Shown piece after piece: positions 43,903 to 53,490 of a stretch of 64,000 bases of DNA. The notes under the pieces were generated by a model. It saw nothing but the letters and a program-made list of their open reading frames with translations. It was not told the origin of the DNA and did not search any database. The stretch is taken from positions 177,330 through 241,329 of the forward strand of contig NZ_OPYL01000005.1 in assembly GCF_900343125.1 (NCBI RefSeq). Direction: 5' to 3'. A program made the translations under genes and the position numbers. This stretch comes from Dysgonomonas sp. Marseille-P4361 (GTDB taxonomy: Bacteria; Bacteroidota; Bacteroidia; Bacteroidales; Dysgonomonadaceae). Position 1 is the first letter of the stretch, and each line of letters opens with the position of its first letter.

Positions 43903-46233
43903 GTGAACATTTTAATTTATCATGAAAAAAATCAAATTATCTTATTCCTGTTATTTTGTTTTGTAATTCAGACGTCAATTTCTGCTCAGAAGTGGGAGAT
44001 GAAAAAGGCTCGGATAATGACTTCCTGGTCAGAAAATATTGATCCTAAAAATGTGCTTCCTGAATATCCTCGTCCTCAGATGGTGCGGAATAATTGGATA
44101 AACCTTAACGGAGTTTGGGATTTCACCCAAGTAAAGGAAATGACATATAATCCTTTGCAAAAATATGATCAAAAAATATTGGTGCCATTCCCTATGGAAT
44201 CTGCTATTTCTGGGGTGATGAATACAAATCATATGGAAAATAAAGGGAAAGTATTTGCTTACCGCAAGAAATTTTCTATTCCTAACAAAATGAAGAAAGA
44301 TGATATCCTTCTACATTTTGGTGCTGTAGATTGGAAATGTGAAGTGTATGTTAATGGAAAGAAGGTTGGTCTTCATACAGGAGGTTTCGATCCATTCTAT
44401 TTCAATATAACAGATGCCGTGGATCTAAAGAAAAAAGAGCAAGAGGTTGTTGTGTATGTTCAGGACTTTCAGGAGTTTGGAGGGCAGCTTCACGGGAAGC
44501 AGAAGATTGGTGAGAAAGTGATTTGGTACACACCGGTAACCGGTATCTGGCAAACAGTGTGGCTAGAGTCTGTGCCTAAAAGTTATATCGAGAAACTAGT
44601 CATTATGCCTAATATAGATAATGAAACAGTAAATGTAAAGGTATTAGGTGCTAATGTTAAATCAGGGCTAAAAGCAAGAGTAAAAGTTCTTGATGGTCAG
44701 AATGAAGTAGCCTCTTTGGATAATGTTGCTATTGAAGAAGAGGTCACACTATCTATATCGGATATGAAATTGTGGAGCCCGGAATCACCATTCTTATATG
44801 ATCTGATAGTTGAGTTGAGAGATAATGGAAAAACTATAGATAAGGTTGATAGCTATTTCGGTATGAGAAAGATAAGTGTTGATTACTTCAATGGTAAGCC
44901 AACCATGTTTTTGAATAATAAGCACTATTTCCATTATGGGCCTCTCGATCAAGGATATTGGCCTGATGGTATCTATACAGCTCCGACGGATGAAGCACTT
45001 AAATTTGATCTGGAGAAGATAAAAGAGTTTGGAATGAATATGTCTCGCAAGCATATAAAAGTAGAACCTGCTCGTTGGTATTATCATTGCGATAAAATGG
45101 GAATTCTTGTTTGGCAGGATATTCCTAATCCGGGTTTTGGAGAAGATGGAAAAATCATGGGAGATGGTAGAAATCTTAGAGAAAATTTTCATGACGAGAT
45201 GGTAAGGATTATGAAGTCGTTGGGAAATCATCCATCTGTAGTGATGTGGACAGTGTATAACGAAAGTTGGGGGCAACCGGATGAAGCTACTTCAAAGCTA
45301 AGTCTTGATATTGCTCGTGAGGCGGACTCTACTCGTTTGATAAGTATTGCAAGTGGATGGAATGATTATGAATATGGTGATATTAAAGATACACATTGGT
45401 ATCCAGAACCCAATGTTTTACCCAATCCTGTAAATAAAAGAGTGTCAGTGTGTGGTGAGTATGGAGGTATAACGTTGATTGTCGATAACCATCGCTGGAT
45501 TGGAGGAAGCGACATGAAATACACTCAGGTATATTCTTCCGAAGAATTGAAAGATAGATTTGTGAACTTTACAAATCAAATTCTAGGTTTGCAGGCAAAT
45601 GGATTATGTGCAGCAGTTTATACTCAGATCACAGATGTGGAAGATGAAGAAAACGGGTTGATTACTTATGACCGTAAAGTTGTGAAAGTGAATGAAGAGC
45701 AAATGGCTGAAATAAGAGAAGCGATTCAGAAAAATTATTCGCACACATCTCTACCGATAATGCCTGTTTCGCAAGCTGGGAATATGGTTAGTAAATGGCG
45801 TTATAAGATACAAGCAAAATCGTTTGATAATCAGTTTTGGAAAGAGACTTCTTTTGATGATGCCACATGGGCTGAAGGTTTTGCCGGCTTTGGGAATGGA
45901 GGGCTGCAAGGTGCAAGCGAAAACACGAAGTGGAATTCTACTCATATCTATTTAAGAAAATTGTACAGCTTTGATACTTTGAAAGCTACAGATATAGATA
46001 AACTGGTGATGCAGGTGTTTCATGACGAAGATTGTGAAATTTATATTAATGGAATTCTTGCTGCTAAGCTTTCTGGATATACAAACAGATACGAGTTTGT
46101 CGAAATAAGTAAAGAAGCTAAGAGTAGTATAAAGATTGGAGAATCTAATCTGATTGCAATAAAATGTAAGGATGCAGAAGGTAGTCAATTTATCGATTTA
46201 GGATTTAGTTTAGTAGGTGTTCCTATTGAATAG
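43903..46233 (+). CDS. GH2 family glycosidase (beta-galactosidase/glucuronidase type), start out of frame
   Basis: A secreted GH2 enzyme: sugar-binding domain (LNGVWDF), Ig-like domain, a TIM barrel with acid/base Glu454 in VYNESWGQ and nucleophile Glu519 in VCGEYGG, and a C-terminal beta-sandwich (VFHDEDCEIYINGILAAKLSGY). Numbering uses the in-frame GTG at 43903 (MNILIYHEKNQII...). The natural-looking ATG at 43922 is followed by seven A residues and is out of frame, ending after 14 codons; with eight A residues it would read MKKNQIILFLLFCFVIQ..., a perfect signal peptide joined to the gene. Either GTG is used, or the gene carries a one-base deletion, slippage site or sequence error. Confidence 0.85.
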   Translation: MNILIYHEKNQIILFLLFCFVIQTSISAQKWEMKKARIMTSWSENIDPKNVLPEYPRPQMVRNNWINLNGVWDFTQVKEMTYNPLQKYDQKILVPFPMESAISGVMNTNHMENKGKVFAYRKKFSIPNKMKKDDILLHFGAVDWKCEVYVNGKKVGLHTGGFDPFYFNITDAVDLKKKEQEVVVYVQDFQEFGGQLHGKQKIGEKVIWYTPVTGIWQTVWLESVPKSYIEKLVIMPNIDNETVNVKVLGANVKSGLKARVKVLDGQNEVASLDNVAIEEEVTLSISDMKLWSPESPFLYDLIVELRDNGKTIDKVDSYFGMRKISVDYFNGKPTMFLNNKHYFHYGPLDQGYWPDGIYTAPTDEALKFDLEKIKEFGMNMSRKHIKVEPARWYYHCDKMGILVWQDIPNPGFGEDGKIMGDGRNLRENFHDEMVRIMKSLGNHPSVVMWTVYNESWGQPDEATSKLSLDIAREADSTRLISIASGWNDYEYGDIKDTHWYPEPNVLPNPVNKRVSVCGEYGGITLIVDNHRWIGGSDMKYTQVYSSEELKDRFVNFTNQILGLQANGLCAAVYTQITDVEDEENGLITYDRKVVKVNEEQMAEIREAIQKNYSHTSLPIMPVSQAGNMVSKWRYKIQAKSFDNQFWKETSFDDATWAEGFAGFGNGGLQGASENTKWNSTHIYLRKLYSFDTLKATDIDKLVMQVFHDEDCEIYINGILAAKLSGYTNRYEFVEISKEAKSSIKIGESNLIAIKCKDAEGSQFIDLGFSLVGVPIE

Positions 46234-46265
46234 TTTAGGTAGAATGTTTTTTTAGTTTTAGATCG

Positions 46266-46294
46266 AAAGGCATGAGTGATTTTCTCATGCCTTT
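46266..46294 (+). terminator. Terminator of the GH2 gene
   Basis: Perfect 11-base arms AAAGGCATGAG / CTCATGCCTTT with a 7-base loop, followed by TTTCTTTTT. It lies 32 bases after the stop. Confidence 0.85.
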
Positions 46295-46373
46295 TTTCTT
46301 TTTCATAAGGGTTTTATTAGTGTAAATGTATATCTTGTAGTCAGTTAATCTTTTATATCTAAAAACTTATATT

Positions 46374-46970
46374 ATGAAAAAAAGGATTTTAATTACTTTG
46401 TTAATTTTCATCTCTGTTGCTATTTCAATGTTTGCAGGAGATAATCTGCCCGAAGAATTTACTGAATTGTTGAAACGCACTAACTTGACTTATGAAATAC
46501 CCGAAGATTTTGTAGAGGTAGAACCTGTTGACAATTCTCACATGTTGTATGAGTATGCGATAAAACATCCTATAGAAAAGTTTGAGGTGCGTTATGCTAT
46601 TAGGCCTATTGATGAGATGTTAGTTGAGTATAATGAATGGTCTAAAAACCCCAAAGAAGGAGAAACTCGGTTAGATCCTAAAAATCTCTATCCGGCTATA
46701 GGTCAAGCTGTGAAATTAAATATTTCGGACAAGGAAATTAATGGTGGCTCTTTGCCTGAAGAATCTCTTAAAAATGATTTTGGAGCAGATGCGGGTATGT
46801 CATATTTTGTAATGCCACGCGAAGCATTTTCTAATGGATATAAGCATACTATGATGATTGCTATAAATAAGAAAGAAAAAGGAACTGCTTTTATCTTTTA
46901 TATGTTTGATGATCCTAAAATATTCGCTCAATTAGCAATGCCGATATTTTATAATTTACGTTTCGAGTAA
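46374..46970 (+). CDS. Secreted protein of unknown function
   Basis: A 198-residue protein with a signal peptide (MKKRILITLLIFISVAISMFAG). The mature domain has RYAIRPIDEMLVEYNEW, a LPEESLKNDFGADAGMSYFVMPREAF segment and a closing strand GTAFIFYMFDD. I do not recognise the family and see no lipidation site, repeat or metal motif, so it is probably a periplasmic or exported soluble protein. It lies between terminator-bounded genes and the BlaI/M56 pair 106 bases downstream, with no visible link to either. Confidence 0.78.
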   Translation: MKKRILITLLIFISVAISMFAGDNLPEEFTELLKRTNLTYEIPEDFVEVEPVDNSHMLYEYAIKHPIEKFEVRYAIRPIDEMLVEYNEWSKNPKEGETRLDPKNLYPAIGQAVKLNISDKEINGGSLPEESLKNDFGADAGMSYFVMPREAFSNGYKHTMMIAINKKEKGTAFIFYMFDDPKIFAQLAMPIFYNLRFE

Positions 46971-47076
46971 TTGTTAATAAAATATAAAATGATATTTTGA
47001 TCAATAAGTATTATTGGATAGTTATTATTAATAAGTATATTTACGAAAAGTTAGTAATTATACGAATTGATAGATT

Positions 47077-47439
47077 ATGGAAAAATTGACTCATCAAGAA
47101 GAAACAGTGATGCTTCACATTTGGCAGTTGAAAGAGTGTGTAGTAAAAGATATTGTTAATGAAATGGACGAACCGAAGCCTCCTTATACAACAGTAGCTT
47201 CTATTGTTAGAAACCTGGAGCAAAAAGGGTATCTTAATTCAAAGAAATATGCAAATGTGTATGTTTACACTCCCAAAGTATCGGAAGATGAATATAAGAA
47301 CCAGTTTATGTCAAATGTGGTGAAAAGCTACTTTGAAAATTCTTATAAAGAGTTGGTTTCTTTCTTTGTGAAAGAAGAAAAGATTTCGGAGAAGGAACTC
47401 AAAGAAATCATACGAATGATAGAACGAGGAGATTCCTGA
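47077..47439 (+). CDS. BlaI/MecI-type transcriptional repressor
   Basis: A 120-residue winged-helix repressor. LTHQEETVMLHIWQLKECVVKDIVNEM, then PPYTTVASIVRNLEQKGYLNSKKYANVYVYTPKVSEDEY, is the standard BlaI/MecI DNA-binding domain, and the C-terminal helices form the dimer and cleavage region. In the classical system a membrane M56 protease senses a signal and the repressor is inactivated. The M56 gene follows 19 bases later, so the pair is a two-gene sensor-repressor unit. The signal is unknown here; no beta-lactamase gene is nearby. Confidence 0.92.
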   Translation: MEKLTHQEETVMLHIWQLKECVVKDIVNEMDEPKPPYTTVASIVRNLEQKGYLNSKKYANVYVYTPKVSEDEYKNQFMSNVVKSYFENSYKELVSFFVKEEKISEKELKEIIRMIERGDS

Positions 47440-47458
47440 ATAGCTAAATCTTATTGTC

Positions 47459-49705
47459 ATGGATAACACAATCGCTTTATATTTGATCAAATCCTCAATA
47501 GCATTAGCTCTGTTTTATGGATTGTACATGCTATTCCTGAATAAGGATACTTTGTTTGGAGTACGTCGGGTTTATTTTTTATTTGCAATTCTTTTCTCTG
47601 TTGTTTTCCCTTTATTTACAATAGAGTTATCTCCTTTGCAAGATGTGGGTGCGGAACCTCCGATTTATACTTATTGGCTGTCTCAAATAGAGGTTGGAGC
47701 TGTTGAGGTAGAAACTGCGCCTAGTTACACTGTAGATGGCTGGACAATACTCAGTTTAATAATAATTGGAATATCTGCTTTCCTTGCTTTCCGTCTTATT
47801 GTTCAGATGCTTAGTGTTATACGACTAAGAACCAATAATGAGTCTTACCGGGTGTCCTCCTTTCGTATTATTGAATTAAAAGATACACAGATGACTCCAT
47901 TTTCTTTCTTCAAGTGGATATTTGTAAATAAAGAGTTTCAGAACGAAGAAAAGCTTAAGGAAATTATTGCTCACGAGCATGTGCACGCTCGCCAGTTCCA
48001 TTCCATCGATGTTGTTCTCTATGAATTACTTTGCATTGCCTTTTGGTGGAATCCGTTTTCCTGGTTGTTAAGGAATGAAATGAAGTTAAATCTAGAATAT
48101 TTGGCGGATGAAGGTGTTCTCAGTGCTGGGTTTAATTCTAAGGAGTATCAATATATATTACTAAAAGTATCAAATAAAAACACAGGTATACCAATAATAA
48201 ATAATTTCAACGTATCACAACTTAAAAAACGAATTACCATGATGAATAAAAAACGAACTTCAATAATCTCTGTGGCAAAATATATGATGGCCTTTCCTTT
48301 GGCTTTCGTGTTGCTATTAGGGAATGCAGTATATGCTTCTCCTACAGAATTTACAAATATAATCGACGAATTCAATACTGTTGAAAAAACAACCGAGAAG
48401 AAGCCAATGTTTGTCGGAGGAGAAGATGCGATGTATAAATTCTTGATAAATAATTTAAAATACCCGATTGAGGCTCAGGAGACTAATATAGAGGGGAAGG
48501 TTTCTGCAAAGTTGAAAATTAAAAAGACTGGCGAAATAGCTTCCATAGACTTGACAGCCAAAGCTGATGAAATGCTAAATAAGGAAGTGAAAAGAGTTTT
48601 GAACGAGATGCCTGTATGGGGCAAAGGCGAAGCTGGTACGGATGTTGATTTAGCATTCTATTTTAAAATTAAAGGAAATGGTACAAAACTACCACCTAAA
48701 GAAAAAGGAGAGTTAGATATTGTTATTATGGCATATGGGCCAGCTAAAAAAGGTATTGCTGGAGAAAATCAGGATAAGCAAAAACCTTTCACAATTGTTG
48801 ATCAAATGCCTTCTTATCCCGGTGGAGAAGAAGCTATGACTAAATTTATATCAGAAAATCTAAAATATCCGATTGAGGCTCAAGAAGCAGGTGTCAGTGG
48901 GCGAATCATAGTTCGCTATGTTGTCTCAAAAACAGGAGAGATTAAGGATGCGGTTATTGTAAGAGGAATTAGTTCTGAATGTGATAAAGAGGCTTTGCGT
49001 GTGGTTAATGCTATGCCAAAATGGGTGCCAGGAAAACAAAAAGGTGAAGCTGTAGATGTTTATTATACGCTACCAATTGTATTTAGATTGAATAAAGGTG
49101 CAGAGAAAGCGGAAAAAGTAGAAGTCGCTCAATTGCAAAAAGGAAATGAAAGTTCTAGTGGTCTAAAACCTTTCACAATTGCAGAGCAAATGCCTGCTTA
49201 TCCTGGAGGTGAAAGTGCTATGCATAGGTTTGTCGCAGATAATCTAAAGTATCCTGTTAAGGCTCAAGAAGCTGGTATTCAAGGACGAGTGACAGTTCGC
49301 TTTATTGTAACAAAAACAGGGGAGATTAAGGATGCGACTATCGTAAGAGGAATTAGTCCCGAATGTGATAATGAAGCTTTGCGTGTGATAAATGCTATGC
49401 CAAAATGGGAGCCTGGAAAACAAAATGGGCAGGTTGTTGATGTTTATTATACACTGCCATTAGTATTCAAGTTGTCAAGCGGTACAGATAAGGGGGAATA
49501 TGTACTTATATATGAAGATAAAGAAGTAAGCGAGGATGAGGTGAAAAAAGAAACAGAAAGACGACAAGCAGAATTGAAGAGTGAAGGAAAGGAATTGATT
49601 GCAATACAAAAAGTTCTAACAGAAAGCCAAGCTAAAGCAAAATATGGAGATAAATATAAAGGGAAAAAAGTTGTGCTTGTGTCTTATAGTACCAAGAACA
49701 ATTAA
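47459..49705 (+). CDS. BlaR1-like M56 metalloprotease with three TonB C-terminal domains
   Basis: A 748-residue membrane protein. Residues 1 to about 290 are the M56 protease with four helices and HEHVH at residues 172-176 (HExxH). A helix near 275-290 leads out of the membrane, then three TonB C-terminal domains follow: about 318-410 (diverged), 441-544 and 569-672. Domains two and three share KPFTI-(V/A)-QMP-YPGGE and GEIKDA-IVRGIS. A charged helical tail ends the protein. The layout suggests that the periplasmic part senses or binds something and drives the protease to act on the BlaI repressor encoded just upstream. No penicillin-binding sensor domain is seen. Confidence 0.9.
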   Translation: MDNTIALYLIKSSIALALFYGLYMLFLNKDTLFGVRRVYFLFAILFSVVFPLFTIELSPLQDVGAEPPIYTYWLSQIEVGAVEVETAPSYTVDGWTILSLIIIGISAFLAFRLIVQMLSVIRLRTNNESYRVSSFRIIELKDTQMTPFSFFKWIFVNKEFQNEEKLKEIIAHEHVHARQFHSIDVVLYELLCIAFWWNPFSWLLRNEMKLNLEYLADEGVLSAGFNSKEYQYILLKVSNKNTGIPIINNFNVSQLKKRITMMNKKRTSIISVAKYMMAFPLAFVLLLGNAVYASPTEFTNIIDEFNTVEKTTEKKPMFVGGEDAMYKFLINNLKYPIEAQETNIEGKVSAKLKIKKTGEIASIDLTAKADEMLNKEVKRVLNEMPVWGKGEAGTDVDLAFYFKIKGNGTKLPPKEKGELDIVIMAYGPAKKGIAGENQDKQKPFTIVDQMPSYPGGEEAMTKFISENLKYPIEAQEAGVSGRIIVRYVVSKTGEIKDAVIVRGISSECDKEALRVVNAMPKWVPGKQKGEAVDVYYTLPIVFRLNKGAEKAEKVEVAQLQKGNESSSGLKPFTIAEQMPAYPGGESAMHRFVADNLKYPVKAQEAGIQGRVTVRFIVTKTGEIKDATIVRGISPECDNEALRVINAMPKWEPGKQNGQVVDVYYTLPLVFKLSSGTDKGEYVLIYEDKEVSEDEVKKETERRQAELKSEGKELIAIQKVLTESQAKAKYGDKYKGKKVVLVSYSTKNN
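48781..49090 (+). repeat. TonB-domain coding repeat, unit 2
   Basis: A 310-base unit that recurs 384 bases later (49165-49474) with clear DNA-level similarity, beginning AAAACCTTTCACAATTG in both. The similarity at DNA level points to a fairly recent duplication; the first domain of the protein is more diverged. Confidence 0.7.
49165..49474 (+). repeat. TonB-domain coding repeat, unit 3
   Basis: Second copy of the unit at 48781-49090, starting with the same AAAACCTTTCACAATTG and ending at the corresponding strand of the domain. A 74-base linker separates the copies. Confidence 0.7.
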
Positions 49706-49748
49706 TACTTAGATTTATTAATAATACGGACACTTACTTTACAAAGTG

Positions 49749-49777
49749 TAAAGGCGGATATTAAATGTCCGCCTTTA
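49749..49777 (+). terminator. Terminator of the BlaI/M56 operon
   Basis: TAAAGGCGGA pairs with TCCGCCTTTA around a 9-base loop. The following T-run is short, so the call is moderate; it lies 43 bases after the stop. Confidence 0.6.
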
Positions 49778-49798
49778 TAGATAATAAACAGATTGCTT

Positions 49799-51097
49799 AT
49801 GAAATATATAATTGTAATTTTACTTCTGATTTTGACGCCGATAGGTGTTTTTGCTCAGGATGACACAAGTATTCTGGACGAGTATTTAAATACTTATCAG
49901 TATCAAAAGGCATTGGATTATATTGATAAGCAGGAGGCAAGTGTAGAGTTGCAAATTAAGAAAGCCTTATGCTATAAAGCTTTAGGGGAATATTACAAAG
50001 CGATAGAAATTCTAGTTCCCTTATCAGATGAATATGAAAAGGATATACAGATAAAATTAAATTTAGCTGCATGTTTCGAATCGATAGGTAGGAGTCAGTC
50101 AGGACTTGAATACTACGATAAATTGATTCGTTTAGACTCAACTAATGTCTATTTTAAAAATCAGAAAGCTGATATCTTGTATCAACAAGGTAAGTATCGG
50201 GATGCTTTATCTTTGTTTCAGCATATTTATTTCCTAAATAATTCTCCCTCAGCCTTGAAAAGAGCGGCTCAGTGTTTCGATAAAATGAATATGGTCGATA
50301 GTGCTAAGGTTTATTTTATGGAAGCTTGGGATAGGAATGCTCTGGATGCTTTTGCTGCAGCTAATGTTATTAATCTATCACTGAAAACAGGGAGCGTATT
50401 AGAAGCAATAATTTATTCGGATCGGTATATTGCAATAGATTCTACCGATCATCAGGTGAACTTGTTGAATGCGTTGTCTTATTATACGGCCGATAATTAT
50501 GAAGAGGCGGTCAGTCGCTTTACTAAATGTTATTTAGCTGGGGATAGCTCTCTGGTTGTTACCCGAAGTTTAGGAATTTCTCATTATTCGCTAAATGAAA
50601 GTTCAAAAGCTATTCCTTATTTAGAGTCGGCATATAGAAATGATACTACCAATAATAATGTATTGTATTGTTTAGCCCTATCATATAAGGATATGTCAGA
50701 ATATGAATTGGCGATACCTATGTTGCAAAAGTTGCTAGACCGTACAATTCCTCCCAATCTAACGTTATATCTTTATTATAGAAATTTGGCAGAATCTTAT
50801 AGTAGTTGGAGTGATGCTAAAAATGCAAACATTAACTATGAGAAAGCTTTGGATTTTGCCGATGAAGATCAGAAAATGAATGTTTACTATCTTTTGGCAA
50901 ACCTAAATGAATATAAAATAAGGGATAGGAAAAAAGCTTTTTCCTATTATCAGTTATATAAGGATAGTCTTATTGCTTATATTGAAAGATTAAAGAATAA
51001 AGGTGGAGATGAGTCTAAAGAAATAGCTAGATCTACTCAAATACTGAAAGATTTGGAAAAATTCATAAAAGAATTAGAAGCTAGTAGAGAGAGATAA
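49799..51097 (+). CDS. Secreted tetratricopeptide-repeat protein
   Basis: The ATG at 49799 gives 432 residues with a signal peptide (MKYIIVILLLILTPIGVFAQ); a TTG two codons upstream is less likely. The mature protein is a solenoid of about ten TPR-like helix pairs, for example ALCYKALGEYYKAIEILVPL, LAACFESIGRSQSGLEYYDKLIRLDS and LALSYKDMSEYELAIPMLQKLL. TPR scaffolds mediate protein-protein contacts; here it would act in the periplasm. The partner is unknown. It converges with recG, with stops 3 bases apart and no separate terminator between them. Confidence 0.85.
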   Translation: MKYIIVILLLILTPIGVFAQDDTSILDEYLNTYQYQKALDYIDKQEASVELQIKKALCYKALGEYYKAIEILVPLSDEYEKDIQIKLNLAACFESIGRSQSGLEYYDKLIRLDSTNVYFKNQKADILYQQGKYRDALSLFQHIYFLNNSPSALKRAAQCFDKMNMVDSAKVYFMEAWDRNALDAFAAANVINLSLKTGSVLEAIIYSDRYIAIDSTDHQVNLLNALSYYTADNYEEAVSRFTKCYLAGDSSLVVTRSLGISHYSLNESSKAIPYLESAYRNDTTNNNVLYCLALSYKDMSEYELAIPMLQKLLDRTIPPNLTLYLYYRNLAESYSSWSDAKNANINYEKALDFADEDQKMNVYYLLANLNEYKIRDRKKAFSYYQLYKDSLIAYIERLKNKGGDESKEIARSTQILKDLEKFIKELEASRER

Positions 51098-51100
51098 GTG

Positions 51101-53197
51101 TTAACTTATTAATCCCCAGTTATATTTATTGCCGCTGAGTTTTCTTAATTGTTTCAAGAGAATGCGATTGTCTGGCCTTTCTAGCTGAGGGTCTGCATCA
51201 AGTATATTCTGAGCAACTTCTCTTGCATATTGCAGAATTTCAGAGTCGCGTACGAGATTAGCTATTCTCAGGTTAAATGGAATTCCGCTCTGTTGAGTTC
51301 CCTCCAGATCGCCGGGACCTCTTAATTTAAGGTCGGCTTCGGCAATTACAAATCCGTCGTTGCTTTCCACCATAATGTCTATTCGCTTGCGTGTGTCGGC
51401 AGAAAGTTCGTATGGAGTTACCAAAATGCAATAAGATTGGTCTGCTCCTCTGCCAACTCGACCTCTTAGTTGGTGAAGTTGAGAAAGTCCAAATCGTTGA
51501 GCTGATTCTATAACCATTACAGATGCATTAGGAACATTCACCCCAACTTCGATAACGGTAGTTGCAACCATGATTTGAGCTTCGTAGTTGACAAAGCGCT
51601 GCATCTCAGCATCTTTTTCTTTCGGTTTCATCTTTCCATGCACCTTGCACACAGTATAATCAGGAAAAACTTCCTTTATATGTTCGTATCCGTCTTCCAG
51701 ATTTTTCAAGTCTAACTTCTCACTTTCTTCTATCAGCGGATATACGATGTAAACCTGTCTTCCCTCTTTCAATTGTTTTCGGATAGATTCATACAACGAC
51801 CCTCTTTTTTTGTCGTATTGATGAATTGTCTGGATTGGCTTTCTTCCAGGAGGAAGTTCATCAATAACCGAAACATCCAAATCTCCGTACACAGTCATAG
51901 CCAGTGTTCGTGGAATTGGAGTGGCTGTCATGACCAATATATGAGGAGGATTGACGTTTTTAGTCCAAAGTTTAGCCCGTTGGGCAACTCCAAACCGGTG
52001 CTGTTCGTCTATGATGACAAGTCCTAAATTTGCGAATTGCACAGTGTCTTCTATCAAGGCATGAGTGCCTATGAGTATTTGTAAATCGCCAGTCAGGAGA
52101 TTGGAATGTATTCTTTCTCTATCGGCCTTTTTAGTAGAGCCTGTCAATAGCCCTATATTAATATCCATCCCTTTCAGCAGTTCTTTGATGGATAAATAAT
52201 GTTGTGTAGCTAGTATCTCTGTCGGCGCCATCATAGCTGCCTGGAAGCCGTTGTCTAGAGTAATGAGCATCAGCATGAGGGCGACCAATGTTTTACCGCT
52301 TCCTACATCACCTTGAAGCAGGCGGTTCATTTGCTCTCCGGTAGCCATGTCTTGCCTGATTTCTTTGATTACCCGTTTCTGAGCATTGGTTAGTTCGAAT
52401 GGTAAATTTTGTTCGTAAAATTTATGCAGATTATCACCCACTTTGGAAAAGATAAATCCTTTTAATTTAGACTTACGATCGGCAGTATATCTTAAAATAT
52501 TTAACTGTATATAGAACAGCTCTTCAAATTTTAAACGGTGCTGAGCTTCCCGTAGCAATGTTGCATTTTCGGGGAAATGAATATTTCTCATCGCTTGCTT
52601 GAGGCTCATCAAACGAGCTGTCTGTATAACTTCGTCGGGTAATGTTTCCGTTAAATTTCTCACAACAGAGGAAAAAGCTGAAGCTATTATTTTCTGAATC
52701 GCTTTAGAGTTCAGATAATGATTTTTCATCTTTTCTGTTGTGTTGTAATAAGGCATTAATCCTGTTTGTCTTTTTTCTTCATTTATGTAAGGGTCGATAT
52801 CGGGGTGTGCTATATTAAATTTATTCCCAAAAAGCGTAGGTTTTCCAAAAATGATATAAGGAGAATTCACTTTGTATTTGTCTGTAATAAAACGTGCTCC
52901 TTGAAACCATACCAAGTCAATGAAACCTGTTCCATCTGTAAAATGAGCAACGAGTCTTTTACGTCTTCCCTCTCCAAAAGTTTCGAATGCGGTAATCCTT
53001 CCTTTTAACTGTATATAAGGCATATTCCCATCTATTTCGTGGATGAAATAAATACGGCTTCTGTCTATGTATTTGTATGGGAAGTAATAAAGTAAATCCT
53101 CTACTGAAAATACTTCGATTTCTTTATTTAGTATTTCAGCTTTTTTAGGCCCAACTCCGGGTAAGAACTTTATGTCAGTTTGGGAATAATCCAGCAT
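51101..53197 (-). CDS. recG: ATP-dependent DNA helicase RecG
   Basis: A 698-residue helicase that remodels stalled forks and Holliday junctions. The N-terminal wedge/OB domain (about 50-170) includes LKGRITAFETFGEGRRKRLVAHFTDGTG. Helicase motifs follow: Walker A LLQGDVGSGKT near residue 295, VIIDEQHRFGV, MTATPIPRTLAM, then the C-terminal QRFGLSQLHQLRGRVGRG and the RecG motif DLKLRGPGDLEGTQQSG. Length is standard. It stands alone on the minus strand, converging with the TPR gene. Confidence 0.97.
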   Translation of the reverse strand: MLDYSQTDIKFLPGVGPKKAEILNKEIEVFSVEDLLYYFPYKYIDRSRIYFIHEIDGNMPYIQLKGRITAFETFGEGRRKRLVAHFTDGTGFIDLVWFQGARFITDKYKVNSPYIIFGKPTLFGNKFNIAHPDIDPYINEEKRQTGLMPYYNTTEKMKNHYLNSKAIQKIIASAFSSVVRNLTETLPDEVIQTARLMSLKQAMRNIHFPENATLLREAQHRLKFEELFYIQLNILRYTADRKSKLKGFIFSKVGDNLHKFYEQNLPFELTNAQKRVIKEIRQDMATGEQMNRLLQGDVGSGKTLVALMLMLITLDNGFQAAMMAPTEILATQHYLSIKELLKGMDINIGLLTGSTKKADRERIHSNLLTGDLQILIGTHALIEDTVQFANLGLVIIDEQHRFGVAQRAKLWTKNVNPPHILVMTATPIPRTLAMTVYGDLDVSVIDELPPGRKPIQTIHQYDKKRGSLYESIRKQLKEGRQVYIVYPLIEESEKLDLKNLEDGYEHIKEVFPDYTVCKVHGKMKPKEKDAEMQRFVNYEAQIMVATTVIEVGVNVPNASVMVIESAQRFGLSQLHQLRGRVGRGADQSYCILVTPYELSADTRKRIDIMVESNDGFVIAEADLKLRGPGDLEGTQQSGIPFNLRIANLVRDSEILQYAREVAQNILDADPQLERPDNRILLKQLRKLSGNKYNWGLIS

Positions 53198-53371
53198 TGC
53201 TCTAAAAAATAAATTTTATTTGTAAAGTTAAAATATTTTGTTCTATTGTTATAATTTATTCGTATTTTAGGTAATTCTTAGTCTGAATTTTATTTTTTTG
53301 ATTTAGAATTGAAGAGAGTTTGTTGACCGTAGGTAAATGAATTTTGTTTAAAATGTTAATTAACATTTAGG

Positions 53372-53404
53372 GTTGTGGTTTTCGTTTTTTCATGTATATA
53401 TTTG
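53372..53404 (+). promoter_or_regulatory. Predicted promoter of the amino-sugar cluster
   Basis: GTTG (53372-53375), a 21-nt gap, then TATATTTG (53397-53404), an exact TAnnTTTG element. It would leave an 80-base leader before the ROK gene at 53491. The 293-base gap shared with recG holds nothing else I can support. Confidence 0.45.
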
Positions 53405-53490
53405 TAATGCCAAGTAATGAAACACAGTGTTGACCCTAAAAGATTAAGAATGTTGTCTTTTAGTTTTAACTTTAAAATATTCTTTAATTT

